DNA of 64,000 nucleotides from Shewanella avicenniae (GTDB lineage Bacteria > Pseudomonadota > Gammaproteobacteria > Enterobacterales > Shewanellaceae): NCBI RefSeq assembly GCF_017354945.1, contig NZ_CP071503.1, positions 2,604,001 through 2,668,000 on the forward strand, in the 5' to 3' direction. Below are positions 28,885-39,901 of this stretch, piece after piece. Every line of letters begins with the position of its first letter. Within the stretch, counting starts at the first letter, position 1. A program made the translations under genes and the position numbers. The notes beneath the pieces are model-generated. The model made no database searches and had not been told where the DNA came from. It saw nothing but the letters and a program-made list of their open reading frames with translations.

Positions 28885-29457
28885 TTGAATTCCGACAGTA
28901 ACGCTTATTTCAGTGTATTGCATCCATTTGATGCCTATTTATCGCGCTGGCCCACTGAAAATCCACTGCCAACTGAAGAGCAATTGCATGGCATGAAATC
29001 CACCGGCATGCAGCTAATCAGCGAGGTAAAAGCCCTCGAAGGAAGTTACATGCTGCAGTTGCGTCATCTCGGGGATGACGCCCGCGCAATCGCCGATTAC
29101 ATGAAACTGCAATCGCGTAAAATTGACTTGGTATTGCAGCATCTACTGGAACAAGAAGCCAAAGATGGCTTGCGCTGCACCGGACTGCAATTTGGTGGCA
29201 GCAACTTTCGGGTGGCGAGCCCTGAGCCTTTTCAGCTTGGAGAGCAAGTTAAGGTCACACTGTTCATCCGAGAAGAGGTGCTGAGTGTCCTGTGTTTCGC
29301 CACAGTGGTGGATTGCCATCCAGATGCGCAGCAACCAAACCACTTCGTCGTGGAGTTAGCTTACAGTGTCATTAACGATGCCGAAGTTGAACATTTGGTG
29401 AAGGCCAGTCTTAACGTTCAACAAAAACAGCTGCAACTTCGAAAAGCCAATCGTTAA
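28885..29457 (+). CDS. PilZ-like domain protein (degenerate c-di-GMP binding motif)
   Basis: The 190-residue cytoplasmic protein has a helical N-terminal part (about 1-95) and a C-terminal PilZ-like beta barrel. The second PilZ motif is recognisable in modified form (GLQFGGSNFRVASPEPFQLGEQVKVTLF, about 109-136), but no clear RxxxR stands before it, so c-di-GMP binding is doubtful. It starts at TTG 28885 after AGAGG. It is divergent from lolC and upstream of mfd in the same direction. Confidence 0.65.
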   Translation: MNSDSNAYFSVLHPFDAYLSRWPTENPLPTEEQLHGMKSTGMQLISEVKALEGSYMLQLRHLGDDARAIADYMKLQSRKIDLVLQHLLEQEAKDGLRCTGLQFGGSNFRVASPEPFQLGEQVKVTLFIREEVLSVLCFATVVDCHPDAQQPNHFVVELAYSVINDAEVEHLVKASLNVQQKQLQLRKANR

Positions 29458-29468
29458 CCAAAACATGC

Positions 29469-29493
29469 CAGTGCCAGCATCGGGCTGGCACTG
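29469..29493. terminator. Strong hairpin between the PilZ-like gene and mfd
   Basis: A perfect 10-bp stem CAGTGCCAGC / GCTGGCACTG with a 5-base loop begins 12 bp after the stop codon. There is no T run, so it may be an mRNA-stabilising hairpin or attenuator rather than a simple terminator. Confidence 0.5.
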
Positions 29494-29555
29494 CTGCAAA
29501 CAGCACTATACAATGATGCGCAATTTCGTTGCGAGCAGTTGATTTTCCACCACTA

Positions 29556-32500
29556 ATGACCACTTTTTCTGTTCTAGCGCCACCGAGCGCTACTCAAGCT
29601 GGCGATGTGCGTTTTCTTAACGTTACTGACGGTGTTGCACGCGCGCTAACGCTGGCCGAACTCAGCAAAGCGCATTCAGGTATTTCGTTACTAATCACCC
29701 CGGATACACCTAGTGCGATCACGCTAGAAGCCGAACTGAGTTATCTGCTGGCCGACTCACTGCCGGTATGGCTGTTTCCCGATCGTGAAACCTTGCCATT
29801 TGATAGCTTTTCACCGCATCAGGATTTGATCTCACAACGCTTAGAAACCCTGTCTCGCCTACCAACGGCGAATAAAGGTTTATTGATTGTGCCGGTCAGC
29901 ACGCTGATGGTGCGTTTGCCGCCGAAATCTTTTATGTCAGCCAATGTGATGTTGCTGAAAAAAGGCGACAAATATCCGCTGGAGCAGATGCGCCAATATT
30001 TGGTGGATGCGGGCTATCATAATGTTGGCCAAGTTTATGAGCATGGCGAATTTGCCATCCGAGGTTCCATCATCGATATCTTTCCAATGGGGTCGAACGA
30101 ACCACTGCGGATCGAACTATTTGACGATGAAGTGGAATCGATTCGCTATTTTGAAGCGGATAGTCAGTTGTCAAAAGCGCCGGTCAATGAGATCCGCATG
30201 CTGCCAGCGCGTGAATTTCCAACTGATGACGCCGCGATTGAAGGGTTCCGCCAACGCTATCGCCGCTATTTTGAAGTGGTGGTTAAAGAGCCAGAATCGG
30301 TTTACCAACAAGTTAGCCGCCACATCATGCCAGCGGGCATTGAAAACTATCTGCCGCTGTTTTTTGATGAAACCGCGACCCTGTTTGACTATTTGACCCC
30401 CGCAGTGCAACTGCTGACCGTGGGTGACTTAGCCAGCGCCGCAGATGAGCATTTAAAGCAGATCCAACAACGCTATGAAGACCGCCGCGTTGACCCATTA
30501 AGGCCATTATTAGCGCCGCAAGATCTCTATCTTTTAAATGAGCAGCTATTTGCCGAATTAAAAACAAGACCGAGAGTGCAACTGGCTGCCACCGAGCAAA
30601 AACACCAGTTGCACGCGGCACTGCAACCACTGCCCGATTTAACCGTTAACCATAAGCTTCGCCAACCCTTGGCCGCCGTTGCCGACTACATGGTAACTGG
30701 CGCCAGCAGAGTGTTATTTAGTGCCGAATCTGAAGGTCGCCGCGAAGCGCTGCAAGAGCTGCTGAGTAAGATTAATGTTAAGCCAGTGAGGTTTAACAAC
30801 ATAGCCGACTTTATCAAGGCGCAAGACAGCATTGGCTTAATTGTTTCGCCGTTGTCACAAGGTTGTCGTTTAGCGACTCCCGATGTCAGCATCATTTGTG
30901 AAACAGAGCTGTTTGGTGCGCGTATTTCACAGCAGCGCCGCCGCGATAAACAACGTCAAGTCAGTCAAGATGCGCTGATCCGCGATCTGGCCGAGTTAAA
31001 AGTCGGCCAAGCGATTGTGCATATCGAGCACGGGGTTGCACTCTATAAAGGTCTGGAAACCTTAGATACTGGCGGCATGGTCGCCGAGTACTTAAAGCTT
31101 GAATATGCCGGTGGCGACAAGTTGTATGTGCCGGTGTCTTCGCTACATCTGATCAGCCGCTACACCACAGGGCCAGAAGCTGAGCCAGCACTCAATAAGC
31201 TGGGTAATGAAAGCTGGGCGAAGGCACGTAAAAAGGCGATTGAGCGGATCCGTGATGTCGCGGCCGAGCTATTAGATGTCTATGCCCGTCGCCAAGCACG
31301 CCCCGGCTTTGCCTGTGAGCTGGATGACACCGAATACGCCCAGTTTGCCCAAAGTTTTCCATTTGAAGAAACCGTCGACCAAGAGAATGCGATTGACGCT
31401 GTGCTGAATGACATGCAGGCGGCCACCGCGATGGATCGTCTGGTGTGTGGTGACGTGGGTTTTGGTAAAACCGAAGTGGCAATGCGCGCAGCATTTGTCG
31501 CGGTAAACGCTGGCAAACAGGTGGTGGTGTTAGTGCCTACGACCCTGCTCGCCCAACAACATTTTGAAAACTTTAAAGACCGTTTTGCTGACTGGCCAGT
31601 GCGGATTGAAGTGATGTCACGCTTCCGTACCGCCAAAGAGCAAAATCAAGTGATTGAGGCACTGGCCGAAGGCAAGGTTGATATCGTGATTGGCACCCAC
31701 AAGTTGCTCAACTCAGAAGTGAAGTTTGAGGATTTAGGGTTATTGGTTATCGATGAAGAACACCGCTTTGGGGTGCGTCAAAAAGAGAAAATCAAAGCGC
31801 TGCGTGCCAACGTGGATATCCTAACGCTGACAGCGACGCCGATTCCGCGAACCCTCAATATGGCGATGTCCGGCATGCGTGATCTGTCGATAATCGCCAC
31901 GCCACCGGCAAAACGGTTAGCAGTGAAAACCTTTGTGCGCGAATATGATAAGAACACCATTCGTGAAGCAGTACAGCGGGAAATTTTGCGCGGCGGTCAA
32001 GTATATTACTTGCACAATAACGTCGAGAGTATCGAGCGTGCCGCAGAAGAATTGCGCGAATTGGTGCCGGAAGCACGGGTGATTGTCGCCCATGGACAGA
32101 TGCGGGAACGGGAACTTGAACGGGTTATGTCAGAGTTCTACCACCGCCGCTTTAACGTGCTGGTGTGTACCACGATTATCGAAACCGGAATTGACGTGCC
32201 AAGCGCCAATACCATCGTTATTGAACGTGCCGATAACTTTGGTCTGGCACAGTTACACCAATTACGCGGACGCGTTGGCCGTTCACACCATCAAGCCTAC
32301 GCTTATCTAATGACGCCCCATCCGAAGCGAATGACCGCTGATGCGCGCAAACGTTTAGAAGCAATCGATGCGCTGGAAGACTTGGGTGCAGGCTTTATGT
32401 TGGCGACCCAAGATTTAGAAATTCGTGGCGCAGGTGAATTGCTCGGTGAAGAACAAAGCGGTCATATCTCCAAAATTGGTTTTAGCCTGTATATGGAGAT

Positions 32501-33023
32501 GCTGGAGTCGGCTGTAAAAGCCCTGAAACAGGGTAAAGAACCATCACTGGCACAAATGCTGAACGAACAAGCCGAGATGGAACTTCGTATTCCGGCCTTG
32601 TTGCCAGAGGACTATGTCGGCGATGTGAATATTCGCCTATCCTTATATAAACGCATCGCCAACTGCCACACCGAAGCTGCGCTCGATGAACTCAAAGTTG
32701 AGTTAATTGACCGATTTGGTCTGTTACCCGAGCAAACCAAGAATCTCATGGCGATGACCTTACTTAAACATCAAGCCACTGTGCTCGGCATCAAAAAGCT
32801 AGAAATGCACAGCCGTGGTGGCAGTTTAGAGTTTAATAACGACCATGTGATCGACCCAGGCTTTATCATTGGCTTACTGCAATCACAACCACAAATCTAT
32901 CGAATGGACGGACCGAATAAGTTAAAGTTTGCCATGGCGATGGAGAGCAGCAAAGAACGACTCGATACCGCACAGCTGCTATTAGCGCAGTTATCGCAAC
33001 ACAGGGTGGGAGACCAAGCGTGA
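29556..33023 (+). CDS. mfd: Transcription-repair coupling factor
   Basis: Mfd removes RNA polymerase stalled at DNA lesions and recruits UvrA. I start at ATG 29556 (MTTFSVLAPP...), giving 1155 residues (1148 in E. coli), rather than at an in-frame TTG nine codons upstream. The domains are in order: a UvrB-like N-terminal module (about 20-350), RNA-polymerase-interacting domain (GQAIVHIEHGVALYKGL, about 485-550), RecG-like translocase with Walker A CGDVGFGKTE (about 629-638) and DEEHRFG (about 733), and a C-terminal TRCF domain. csiV follows with a 4-base overlap. Confidence 0.97.
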   Translation: MTTFSVLAPPSATQAGDVRFLNVTDGVARALTLAELSKAHSGISLLITPDTPSAITLEAELSYLLADSLPVWLFPDRETLPFDSFSPHQDLISQRLETLSRLPTANKGLLIVPVSTLMVRLPPKSFMSANVMLLKKGDKYPLEQMRQYLVDAGYHNVGQVYEHGEFAIRGSIIDIFPMGSNEPLRIELFDDEVESIRYFEADSQLSKAPVNEIRMLPAREFPTDDAAIEGFRQRYRRYFEVVVKEPESVYQQVSRHIMPAGIENYLPLFFDETATLFDYLTPAVQLLTVGDLASAADEHLKQIQQRYEDRRVDPLRPLLAPQDLYLLNEQLFAELKTRPRVQLAATEQKHQLHAALQPLPDLTVNHKLRQPLAAVADYMVTGASRVLFSAESEGRREALQELLSKINVKPVRFNNIADFIKAQDSIGLIVSPLSQGCRLATPDVSIICETELFGARISQQRRRDKQRQVSQDALIRDLAELKVGQAIVHIEHGVALYKGLETLDTGGMVAEYLKLEYAGGDKLYVPVSSLHLISRYTTGPEAEPALNKLGNESWAKARKKAIERIRDVAAELLDVYARRQARPGFACELDDTEYAQFAQSFPFEETVDQENAIDAVLNDMQAATAMDRLVCGDVGFGKTEVAMRAAFVAVNAGKQVVVLVPTTLLAQQHFENFKDRFADWPVRIEVMSRFRTAKEQNQVIEALAEGKVDIVIGTHKLLNSEVKFEDLGLLVIDEEHRFGVRQKEKIKALRANVDILTLTATPIPRTLNMAMSGMRDLSIIATPPAKRLAVKTFVREYDKNTIREAVQREILRGGQVYYLHNNVESIERAAEELRELVPEARVIVAHGQMRERELERVMSEFYHRRFNVLVCTTIIETGIDVPSANTIVIERADNFGLAQLHQLRGRVGRSHHQAYAYLMTPHPKRMTADARKRLEAIDALEDLGAGFMLATQDLEIRGAGELLGEEQSGHISKIGFSLYMEMLESAVKALKQGKEPSLAQMLNEQAEMELRIPALLPEDYVGDVNIRLSLYKRIANCHTEAALDELKVELIDRFGLLPEQTKNLMAMTLLKHQATVLGIKKLEMHSRGGSLEFNNDHVIDPGFIIGLLQSQPQIYRMDGPNKLKFAMAMESSKERLDTAQLLLAQLSQHRVGDQA

Positions 33024-34063
33024 TTAAACAATGTCTGTTAGCAACACTGGCAGGACTAAGTGCATTTGCGGCGCAAGCTGCCCAATACCCTTGGTATGAA
33101 GTTGAGATTTTTGTGTTTGAACGCCAAGCAGTAAGCGACGAACACTGGCCGTCCACGCCACTCACCTTAAAAACCGATAACGCCATCGATTTAATTACCC
33201 CACAAGTGGCCAATGATATCACCGGCGTAAGCATGGCATTGGGCGATTGTGGTAATCGCAATTGGAACAATGTCAGCAGCCAAGATTTTGGGGTTAACGC
33301 CACTCTAGATACCACACTGACGACCTCACAAAAAACACCAAATCAGCAACCTTGTCATGGTCTTACCAGTGCCAACAAACTGCTATTGCCCAAGCAACTA
33401 CCGGTACAAGTTGTGCCAGCCAACCAGCATTCGGCTGCGGTGCCATCTGCGGTGTTACTCGGTGCGAATAACGCCAATTTTAAGAACTACATCGCCAAGT
33501 TAAATCGCCAAGGTGGAATTCAACCACTGCTGCATATGACATGGCAGCAAGAGATGAAGCCACGCAGCAATGCGCAGCCACTGCATCTGTTTGCAGGTAA
33601 AGATTATGCCGAGCAATTCCAAGCCAATGGAATGCCAGTATCGGTGGAAGCAAAATCTAACCGTTATGGTTTTGATGAACTCAAACAGGATGGCAATCAA
33701 ACGGCTCCCGTTTGGCAATTTGACGGCTTACTCACCATCTATCTAAATCATTATCTGTTTGTGGAAACTCGCTTTAATTTACGAGCACTTGAGCAGAAAA
33801 CCTTGGAAGGCGATGCCACCTCGGACACCACACCATCCATCATTCCGTTTTTAGGCGTGGCACCTATGGAGCAAAACCGCCGTATTCGAAGCACTGAAAT
33901 CCATTACTTCGATCATCCACGGATGGGAATGTTGTTACAGGTAAGAAAGATGCAACAGCCTTCTGGTGTCGCGGTGGAAGCGGAAGAGCAAGCTGACGAC
34001 AGCGCCGATACGCCACCTGAATCAACAGCGCCTGAATCAACTACGCCGAACGGGGTCCATTAA
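33020..34063 (+). CDS. csiV: CsiV-family periplasmic peptidoglycan-binding protein
   Basis: In Vibrio cholerae CsiV is a periplasmic peptidoglycan-binding protein needed for PBP1A/LpoA-dependent cell-wall synthesis. This 347-residue protein has a signal peptide (MIKQCLLATLAGLSAFAAQA, cleavage near 20), then the family's typical opening YPWYEVEIFVFERQ and a late IHYFDHPRMGMLLQV region. The C-terminal 35 residues are a Glu/Pro/Thr-rich tail. The start is GTG 33020, overlapping the mfd stop; the mfd-csiV neighbourhood is as remembered for Vibrio. Confidence 0.82.
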   Translation: MIKQCLLATLAGLSAFAAQAAQYPWYEVEIFVFERQAVSDEHWPSTPLTLKTDNAIDLITPQVANDITGVSMALGDCGNRNWNNVSSQDFGVNATLDTTLTTSQKTPNQQPCHGLTSANKLLLPKQLPVQVVPANQHSAAVPSAVLLGANNANFKNYIAKLNRQGGIQPLLHMTWQQEMKPRSNAQPLHLFAGKDYAEQFQANGMPVSVEAKSNRYGFDELKQDGNQTAPVWQFDGLLTIYLNHYLFVETRFNLRALEQKTLEGDATSDTTPSIIPFLGVAPMEQNRRIRSTEIHYFDHPRMGMLLQVRKMQQPSGVAVEAEEQADDSADTPPESTAPESTTPNGVH

Positions 34064-34078
34064 TCAAGACAGCTAACG

Positions 34079-34107
34079 CTGGCTGAAGTGCATTTGGCTT
34101 CAGCCAG
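34079..34107. terminator. Shared hairpin between convergent csiV and acyP
   Basis: A perfect 10-bp stem CTGGCTGAAG / CTTCAGCCAG with a 9-base loop overlaps the last codons of acyP and lies 16 bp after csiV. No T run follows on either side, so strength is uncertain. Confidence 0.5.
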
Positions 34108-34375
34108 TGACTGAAAAATCGAGATAAATCTCATCGCCCTCATCGTCTTCAACCAACACATGACTGACATCGGCCGCGAATGGCCCAGCTTCACAACTGG
34201 CAATCAACTGGTCGACGGCGGGGTAAGCGCCCTGCGCTAACACTTCAACATCGCCATTTTCCAAATTACAGACATAGCCGGTCAGCCCTAAGGCACGCGC
34301 CTTTTGTAAGGTAAATCGTCGATATCCTACGCCCTGCACTTTGCCTTTTACTGTAAGCAATACGCGTTTCATCAC
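34100..34375 (-). CDS. acyP: Acylphosphatase
   Basis: This small cytoplasmic enzyme hydrolyses acyl phosphates. Its 91 residues match the family. The signature GKVQGVGYRRFTLQKARALG with the catalytic Arg (about residue 19-20) and the catalytic Asn in GYVCNLENGDVEV (about 37-41) are both present. It is read leftward and converges with csiV. Confidence 0.95.
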   Translation of the reverse strand: MMKRVLLTVKGKVQGVGYRRFTLQKARALGLTGYVCNLENGDVEVLAQGAYPAVDQLIASCEAGPFAADVSHVLVEDDEGDEIYLDFSVTG

Positions 34376-34446
34376 AGCCCCCTCATTCGAGTTCTACTGT
34401 TAAATCAAGCACTACTGGCAGCAAAAAGCAAAGTTTGCTGACGATA

Positions 34447-34989
34447 TTAATCGCTAAATTTAAATCCCTTAATACTGGTGAGGTGACTTGAGAGCGACGG
34501 AAATTTGTGTGGCTGATTTTTATCCACAATCACCTGATAATACTCGCCTAATAAATTGCCGCTGCGCTCGCTGTCGAGTAACTCATCTTGCGCGGATAAT
34601 AAACATAAGGCATTTCCGCGATTTTTGCGGCGAAATTCGCTAACGCATTTATCAGCAATGTCCGCATACTCTTCTGGACGGTCAATTTTGCCCTGCATGT
34701 TTTCTTCTGGCCACAGATTAGGATTCACCAGAACAGTGCGCATACCCGACAGAAAGCCTACCCGTTCAGCCCAAAATCCTCCCAAACCAACCCCAAGCAG
34801 TAACGGCTGTTTATCATCGGTGAGTTTGAGATGCTTATTTACTTCATTGAGCAAGTGTTGCATGTCATATTTGGGATACAGGGTGCTGTAACTGACCAAA
34901 CGTACATCGTCATCAATGAACTGCAACTGACGCACCTTTTCATGGTTGCCGGGACTGGTAGCATCAAAACCGTGCAGGTATAAAATCAT
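34447..34989 (-). CDS. ycfP: YcfP/UPF0227 family alpha/beta-hydrolase-like protein
   Basis: The 180-residue protein follows E. coli YcfP almost end to end: opening [23 protein letters not shown], nucleophile-elbow-like [14 protein letters not shown] (about 66-79), [28 protein letters not shown], and a late histidine in PHKFPSL. The elbow has Gly-Leu-Gly-Gly where a serine nucleophile would sit, so catalysis is doubtful. It lies 80 bp downstream of nagZ in the same direction, as in E. coli. Confidence 0.92.
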   Translation of the reverse strand: MILYLHGFDATSPGNHEKVRQLQFIDDDVRLVSYSTLYPKYDMQHLLNEVNKHLKLTDDKQPLLLGVGLGGFWAERVGFLSGMRTVLVNPNLWPEENMQGKIDRPEEYADIADKCVSEFRRKNRGNALCLLSAQDELLDSERSGNLLGEYYQVIVDKNQPHKFPSLSSHLTSIKGFKFSD

Positions 34990-35069
34990 CCAAGTATTCC
35001 TTTTACGTCACTACGGTTCTATTCAAGCTAACTGAGATCTCGATCAAATTTGTTGTGCCATATCAAATA

Positions 35070-36077
35070 TTATGCAGCGCGGATCTGCTGAACGATGGCA
35101 ATCGCACGTTGCCACTCAGGTTCATTCTCGAGCGCTTGCATCACTTTGAGCGGATCAGGCTTAAGTGCCGCGAACAAGGCGTTATCGGCAGTTGGCCAAT
35201 CAAAATCATTTAGTAATGAGCGTGCACCTTGTGGATCATTACACACCAACACCATATTACAGCCCGCGTTCAATGCGGCATGGGCTCGAGCGCGGTAGTC
35301 TCCGGCAACTGCAGCGCCTTTCATGCCGAGATCATCGGAGAAAATCACTCCGTTGAAATTCAACTGATGACGGAGCACCTGCTGCAACCAAAACTCACTA
35401 AAGCCCGCTGGTTGGTTGTCTACCGCCGAATAAATCACATGGGCAGGCATGATGCCCTGCACCTTCTGTTCGTTAATCAATTGCTTAAACGGCAGCATAT
35501 CTTGCGCCGAAATTGCCGCCAATTCGCGTGGGTCGATCGCGCTGGCGTGATGCGTATCAGCCACCACGCTGCCGTGCCCAGGGAAATGCTTACCGACCGC
35601 GGCCATCCCGGTTTGCGCCATTCCGTCTATAAATGCCGATGCGAGCGCGATAACCTCATCCGGTTTTGCTGAAAAGCTGCGCGTGCCAATCACCTCACTG
35701 ACACCGTTAAGGTCAAGCACTGGCGCAAAGCTTAAATCGATGTCGCATGCCAGAAGCTCTGTGGCCATTAAAAATCCTAACGATTTTGCCCAGCGCTGCG
35801 CTTCCGCTAAATCCTTGGCGGCAGGCAGAATATCGCCCATCGCCGGGATTTGGGTAAAGCCGTCTCGAAAGCGTTGTACACGGCCACCTTCATGATCCAC
35901 TGCGATAATAATCTCAGGTTTAACTGCTCGAATCGCGGCGATTAACTCATTGAGCTGCTGTCGATGTTGATAGTTACGGCTAAACAGAATCAAGCCGCCA
36001 ACGGCTGGATGTTGTAAAACGTCCGCTTCATCCGCTTGCAGGGTGGTGCCTTCGATATCCAGCATCAAATAACTCAT
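35070..36077 (-). CDS. nagZ: Beta-N-acetylhexosaminidase (peptidoglycan recycling)
   Basis: NagZ removes GlcNAc from anhydro-muropeptides in the cytoplasm and thereby influences AmpC induction. The glycoside hydrolase family 3 protein has 335 residues. It shows the substrate loop VGKHFPGHGSVVADTHHASA (about 160-180) with the catalytic Asp-His pair, DHEGGRVQRFRDGF and the nucleophile region FSDDLGMKGA (about 243-252). It is followed by ycfP. Confidence 0.96.
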   Translation of the reverse strand: MSYLMLDIEGTTLQADEADVLQHPAVGGLILFSRNYQHRQQLNELIAAIRAVKPEIIIAVDHEGGRVQRFRDGFTQIPAMGDILPAAKDLAEAQRWAKSLGFLMATELLACDIDLSFAPVLDLNGVSEVIGTRSFSAKPDEVIALASAFIDGMAQTGMAAVGKHFPGHGSVVADTHHASAIDPRELAAISAQDMLPFKQLINEQKVQGIMPAHVIYSAVDNQPAGFSEFWLQQVLRHQLNFNGVIFSDDLGMKGAAVAGDYRARAHAALNAGCNMVLVCNDPQGARSLLNDFDWPTADNALFAALKPDPLKVMQALENEPEWQRAIAIVQQIRAA

Positions 36078-36367
36078 GGGCCTTCCTTACTCCAAACAAT
36101 TTCTCATCATTACACAGCGTTAACTCGGTAGCCTTTCATCGCTCAGCTATACTTTGCAAACGGTTATGGTCAGTTATTTTAATCTGACTAATGCGACTAA
36201 ACATCGATAAAAATATCTAATGCAAATATGGCTGTTGTTTGTGGGATACTGAGCGACATAGCACTGAAATATCGTTCCAGAGTAACGGTATTTAAATCGA
36301 TGTAACAGCCTAATCAACGCTGTTTACGGCGAACGCATAATAATAAAGCTGAAATCAGGATTCTATG

Positions 36368-37744
36368 ATGATTAGCGTTTTCGATATGTTCAAAATCGGT
36401 ATTGGCCCGTCAAGCTCCCACACCGTTGGGCCAATGAAAGCGGGTAAGCAATTTATCGCCCACCTGCAACAACAAGGGTTACTGGCTCAGGTTGATGAAT
36501 TGCAAGCTGAGCTTTTTGGCTCGCTTGGGCAAACAGGTAAAGGCCACGGCACAGGCAAAGCGGTTATTCTCGGGTTGATGGGGGAAGAGCCTGAAACCGT
36601 CGATACCGATAGCATCGACGCCATTCTACAGCTGGTTGAGCAACAACAGTGCCTGCCATTATCCACTGGCCGCTCGGTAAAATTCACCCGCGAACAGGGC
36701 ATTACGTTCCACCGTCGCAAAACTCTGCCTGCCCATGCGAATGCCATGACACTGTATGCTCTTCAACAGGGGCAAGTGATCTGCGAGCGCACTTATTACT
36801 CGGTTGGTGGTGGTTTTATTCTCGATCAGGATGAAATTCTTGCGAAGAATGCTTCGCCTGCAACGCCAATGAAAAAGGCACCCTACGATTTTGATACCGC
36901 TGCAGAATTGGTACAGCTTTGCCATGACAATGGCCTGAGTATCGCCGCATTAATGATGGCGAATGAAACCAGTCAACGCGCTGAAACGCAAGTAAGACAG
37001 CAGTTGTGGCAGATCTGGCAAACCATGAAGCAATGCGTGGATAAGGGCTGCAAGAAAGAAGGCATTCTACCGGGAGGATTAAAACTGCGTCGCCGCGCGG
37101 CAGCGTTACATCGTCGACTAAAAGCCGAAAGCAAACACAACGTTGATCCACTCAATACCATGGATTGGGTGAATTTATTCGCCATGGCAGTAAATGAGCA
37201 AAACGCTGCGGGCGAACGCGTCGTTACCGCGCCCACCAACGGCGCGGCGGGGATTATCCCTGCGGTATTGTGCTATTACGATGCCTTTGTTGAGAAAGTC
37301 GATGAAGATACCTGCTGCAGCTTTTTATTAACTGCGGCAGCGATTGGTATTCTGTATAAGAAAAATGCCTCAATTTCCGGTGCCGAAGTCGGCTGCCAAG
37401 GTGAAGTGGGCGTTGCTTGCTCTATGGCCGCAGCGGCATTGACTGAAATCATGGGCGGCACAGTGTCTCACGTCGAAAATGCCGCTGAAATCGGTATGGA
37501 GCATAATCTAGGGCTCACCTGTGACCCCGTGGGCGGCTTAGTGCAAGTCCCTTGTATTGAGCGCAACGCGATGGGCGCAGTCAAGGCAATTAATGCATCG
37601 CGCTTAGCACTACGCGGCGATGGTAACCACAAGGTATCGCTGGATAAAGTGATAAAAACCATGATGGATACCGGCAAAGATATGCGCAGCAAATATAAAG
37701 AAACCGCCAAAGGTGGGCTGGCGGTCAACATTGTTGAATGTTAA
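36368..37744 (+). CDS. sdaA: L-serine dehydratase, iron-sulfur dependent, single chain
   Basis: SdaA deaminates L-serine to pyruvate and ammonia using a [4Fe-4S] cluster. I start at the second of two tandem ATGs (36368, [18 protein letters not shown]...), which fits AGGA at 36357-36360 with 7-base spacing and matches E. coli; 458 residues. Both the beta-domain motif [10 protein letters not shown] and the alpha-domain cluster cysteines ([12 protein letters not shown] about 342; LTCDPVGG about 383; QVPCIERN about 395) are present. A 287-bp region upstream carries no gene, and a terminator follows. Confidence 0.96.
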   Translation: MISVFDMFKIGIGPSSSHTVGPMKAGKQFIAHLQQQGLLAQVDELQAELFGSLGQTGKGHGTGKAVILGLMGEEPETVDTDSIDAILQLVEQQQCLPLSTGRSVKFTREQGITFHRRKTLPAHANAMTLYALQQGQVICERTYYSVGGGFILDQDEILAKNASPATPMKKAPYDFDTAAELVQLCHDNGLSIAALMMANETSQRAETQVRQQLWQIWQTMKQCVDKGCKKEGILPGGLKLRRRAAALHRRLKAESKHNVDPLNTMDWVNLFAMAVNEQNAAGERVVTAPTNGAAGIIPAVLCYYDAFVEKVDEDTCCSFLLTAAAIGILYKKNASISGAEVGCQGEVGVACSMAAAALTEIMGGTVSHVENAAEIGMEHNLGLTCDPVGGLVQVPCIERNAMGAVKAINASRLALRGDGNHKVSLDKVIKTMMDTGKDMRSKYKETAKGGLAVNIVEC

Positions 37745-37748
37745 AGAC

Positions 37749-37780
37749 AACAAAGCCTGCAATTTTGCAGGCTTTGTTTT
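37749..37780. terminator. Terminator shared by sdaA and cysB
   Basis: The 11-bp stem ACAAAGCCTGC / GCAGGCTTTGT with a 6-base AATTTT loop is followed by TTT, 5 bp after sdaA. It lies between converging genes and probably serves both. Confidence 0.88.
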
Positions 37781-37796
37781 AATCGGCGCATAGAGA

Positions 37797-38774
<978 letters not shown>

Positions 38775-39000
38775 CTAGTCCTTGAATTCCTGTTCCGCAA
38801 AATGCCAGAATTTGTGAGTTGGTAGCGCGATACTATAATCATTGGTTATAGAGCATCGCAATCAATAATTCAATCTGGAATATATATCCCCCAGACTGCT
38901 GAGTTGTGTGCAAGCGCATAAAAAAGCAGGTAAAAGATATCTATTTCACTAAATCGATTTATTATATTATTAACAAAATTATAAAATTAACGAGAAGACT

Positions 39001-39780
39001 ATGGCCTTTACCCTAGTACTGCTGTTAATCGGAGCATTGTTGGTCGTCGTGATCGTTTTCAATGCTATGCAGCAGCAAAAGGAACGAGCTGAAGCGGTGC
39101 GTCGCACCGAACTTACGCGACAACGCTCGATTATGGAAGAAACCGAAGAAGTCCTCTCTAACACCGGTATGTTTCCATGCTCGCCCAATGTAAGCTTAGT
39201 GCTGTATCGCCGCATCAGAGATGCTGCCGTACAAGCATTACAACTCGTACCACCGCAGCAACGTGGCGACTATGAGCGCCGCATTCTTGACCTCGATAGT
39301 TTAATTAGCACCCAACAAAGTTCCGGGGCATCAATTCCCTCACTTGAGTCATTTAAGCTGCCGGATAACGATCGCCAAATCCTGACTCTCGTTCAAACAC
39401 TGAAAAAGCTGCGTGCCATCGTTCGAGATGAACACAATAAAGGTAAATTAGATCCAACAGTGTTCGCTAATGAAGAAGGTCGTATTAATAACCTGCAATT
39501 GCGCATTAACGTTGAAAGCATGTTATCCAGAGCGCGTTCAAGCTGTTATATGAAGCAATATGGTTCATCTCGGCAGATGGTAACTAAAGCACTGAGTACA
39601 CTGAATGCAATTAAGGCACAAACGCCAAATGATCCCTTCATAGGTAAGAAAGTTGAAGAGGCTAAATTGCTGTTGGATGAGATTAACAGTGCAGTGAAAA
39701 CCAACGCGCCAGCGGCAGCAACAACCAAGAAAGAAGAAAACGATATTGATGTGATTTTCCAACCCAAAAAGAAGTGGTAA
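39001..39780 (+). CDS. Membrane-anchored protein of unknown function between cysB and topA
   Basis: I do not recognise a characterised family. The 259-residue protein has one N-terminal membrane helix (about 3-22), a charged linker rich in Glu/Arg (25-50), and a soluble, mostly helical region with a central VQTLKKLRAIVRDEHNKGKL and RINNLQLRINVESMLSRARSSC (about 160-182) that looks TPR- or coiled-coil-like. The tail is Ala/Thr/Lys-rich. The start ATG 39001 has GAGAAG upstream. It converges with topA at a strong terminator. Confidence 0.82.
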   Translation: MAFTLVLLLIGALLVVVIVFNAMQQQKERAEAVRRTELTRQRSIMEETEEVLSNTGMFPCSPNVSLVLYRRIRDAAVQALQLVPPQQRGDYERRILDLDSLISTQQSSGASIPSLESFKLPDNDRQILTLVQTLKKLRAIVRDEHNKGKLDPTVFANEEGRINNLQLRINVESMLSRARSSCYMKQYGSSRQMVTKALSTLNAIKAQTPNDPFIGKKVEEAKLLLDEINSAVKTNAPAAATTKKEENDIDVIFQPKKKW

Positions 39781-39856
39781 CCCAGATATCACACCTGTTG
39801 TTAGATGCCCGTTGTTGAGCGCTGACATTCAAGTCCTGAAGTTTTAGTAAGATAAT

Positions 39857-39883
39857 AAAAAACCCTGCGATGCAGGGTTTTTT
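39857..39883. terminator. Bidirectional terminator before topA end
   Basis: The symmetric hairpin AAAAAACCCTGC / GCAGGGTTTTTT with a 3-base loop lies in the 121-bp gap between the converging unknown gene and topA. T runs follow on both strands. Confidence 0.9.
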
Positions 39884-39901
39884 ATTGGACTTAATATCCG
39901 C

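Noticed and set aside
34447-34989. YcfP as an active esterase
   Set aside because: The nucleophile elbow is GVGLGG without serine, so an esterase label is not supported by the sequence.
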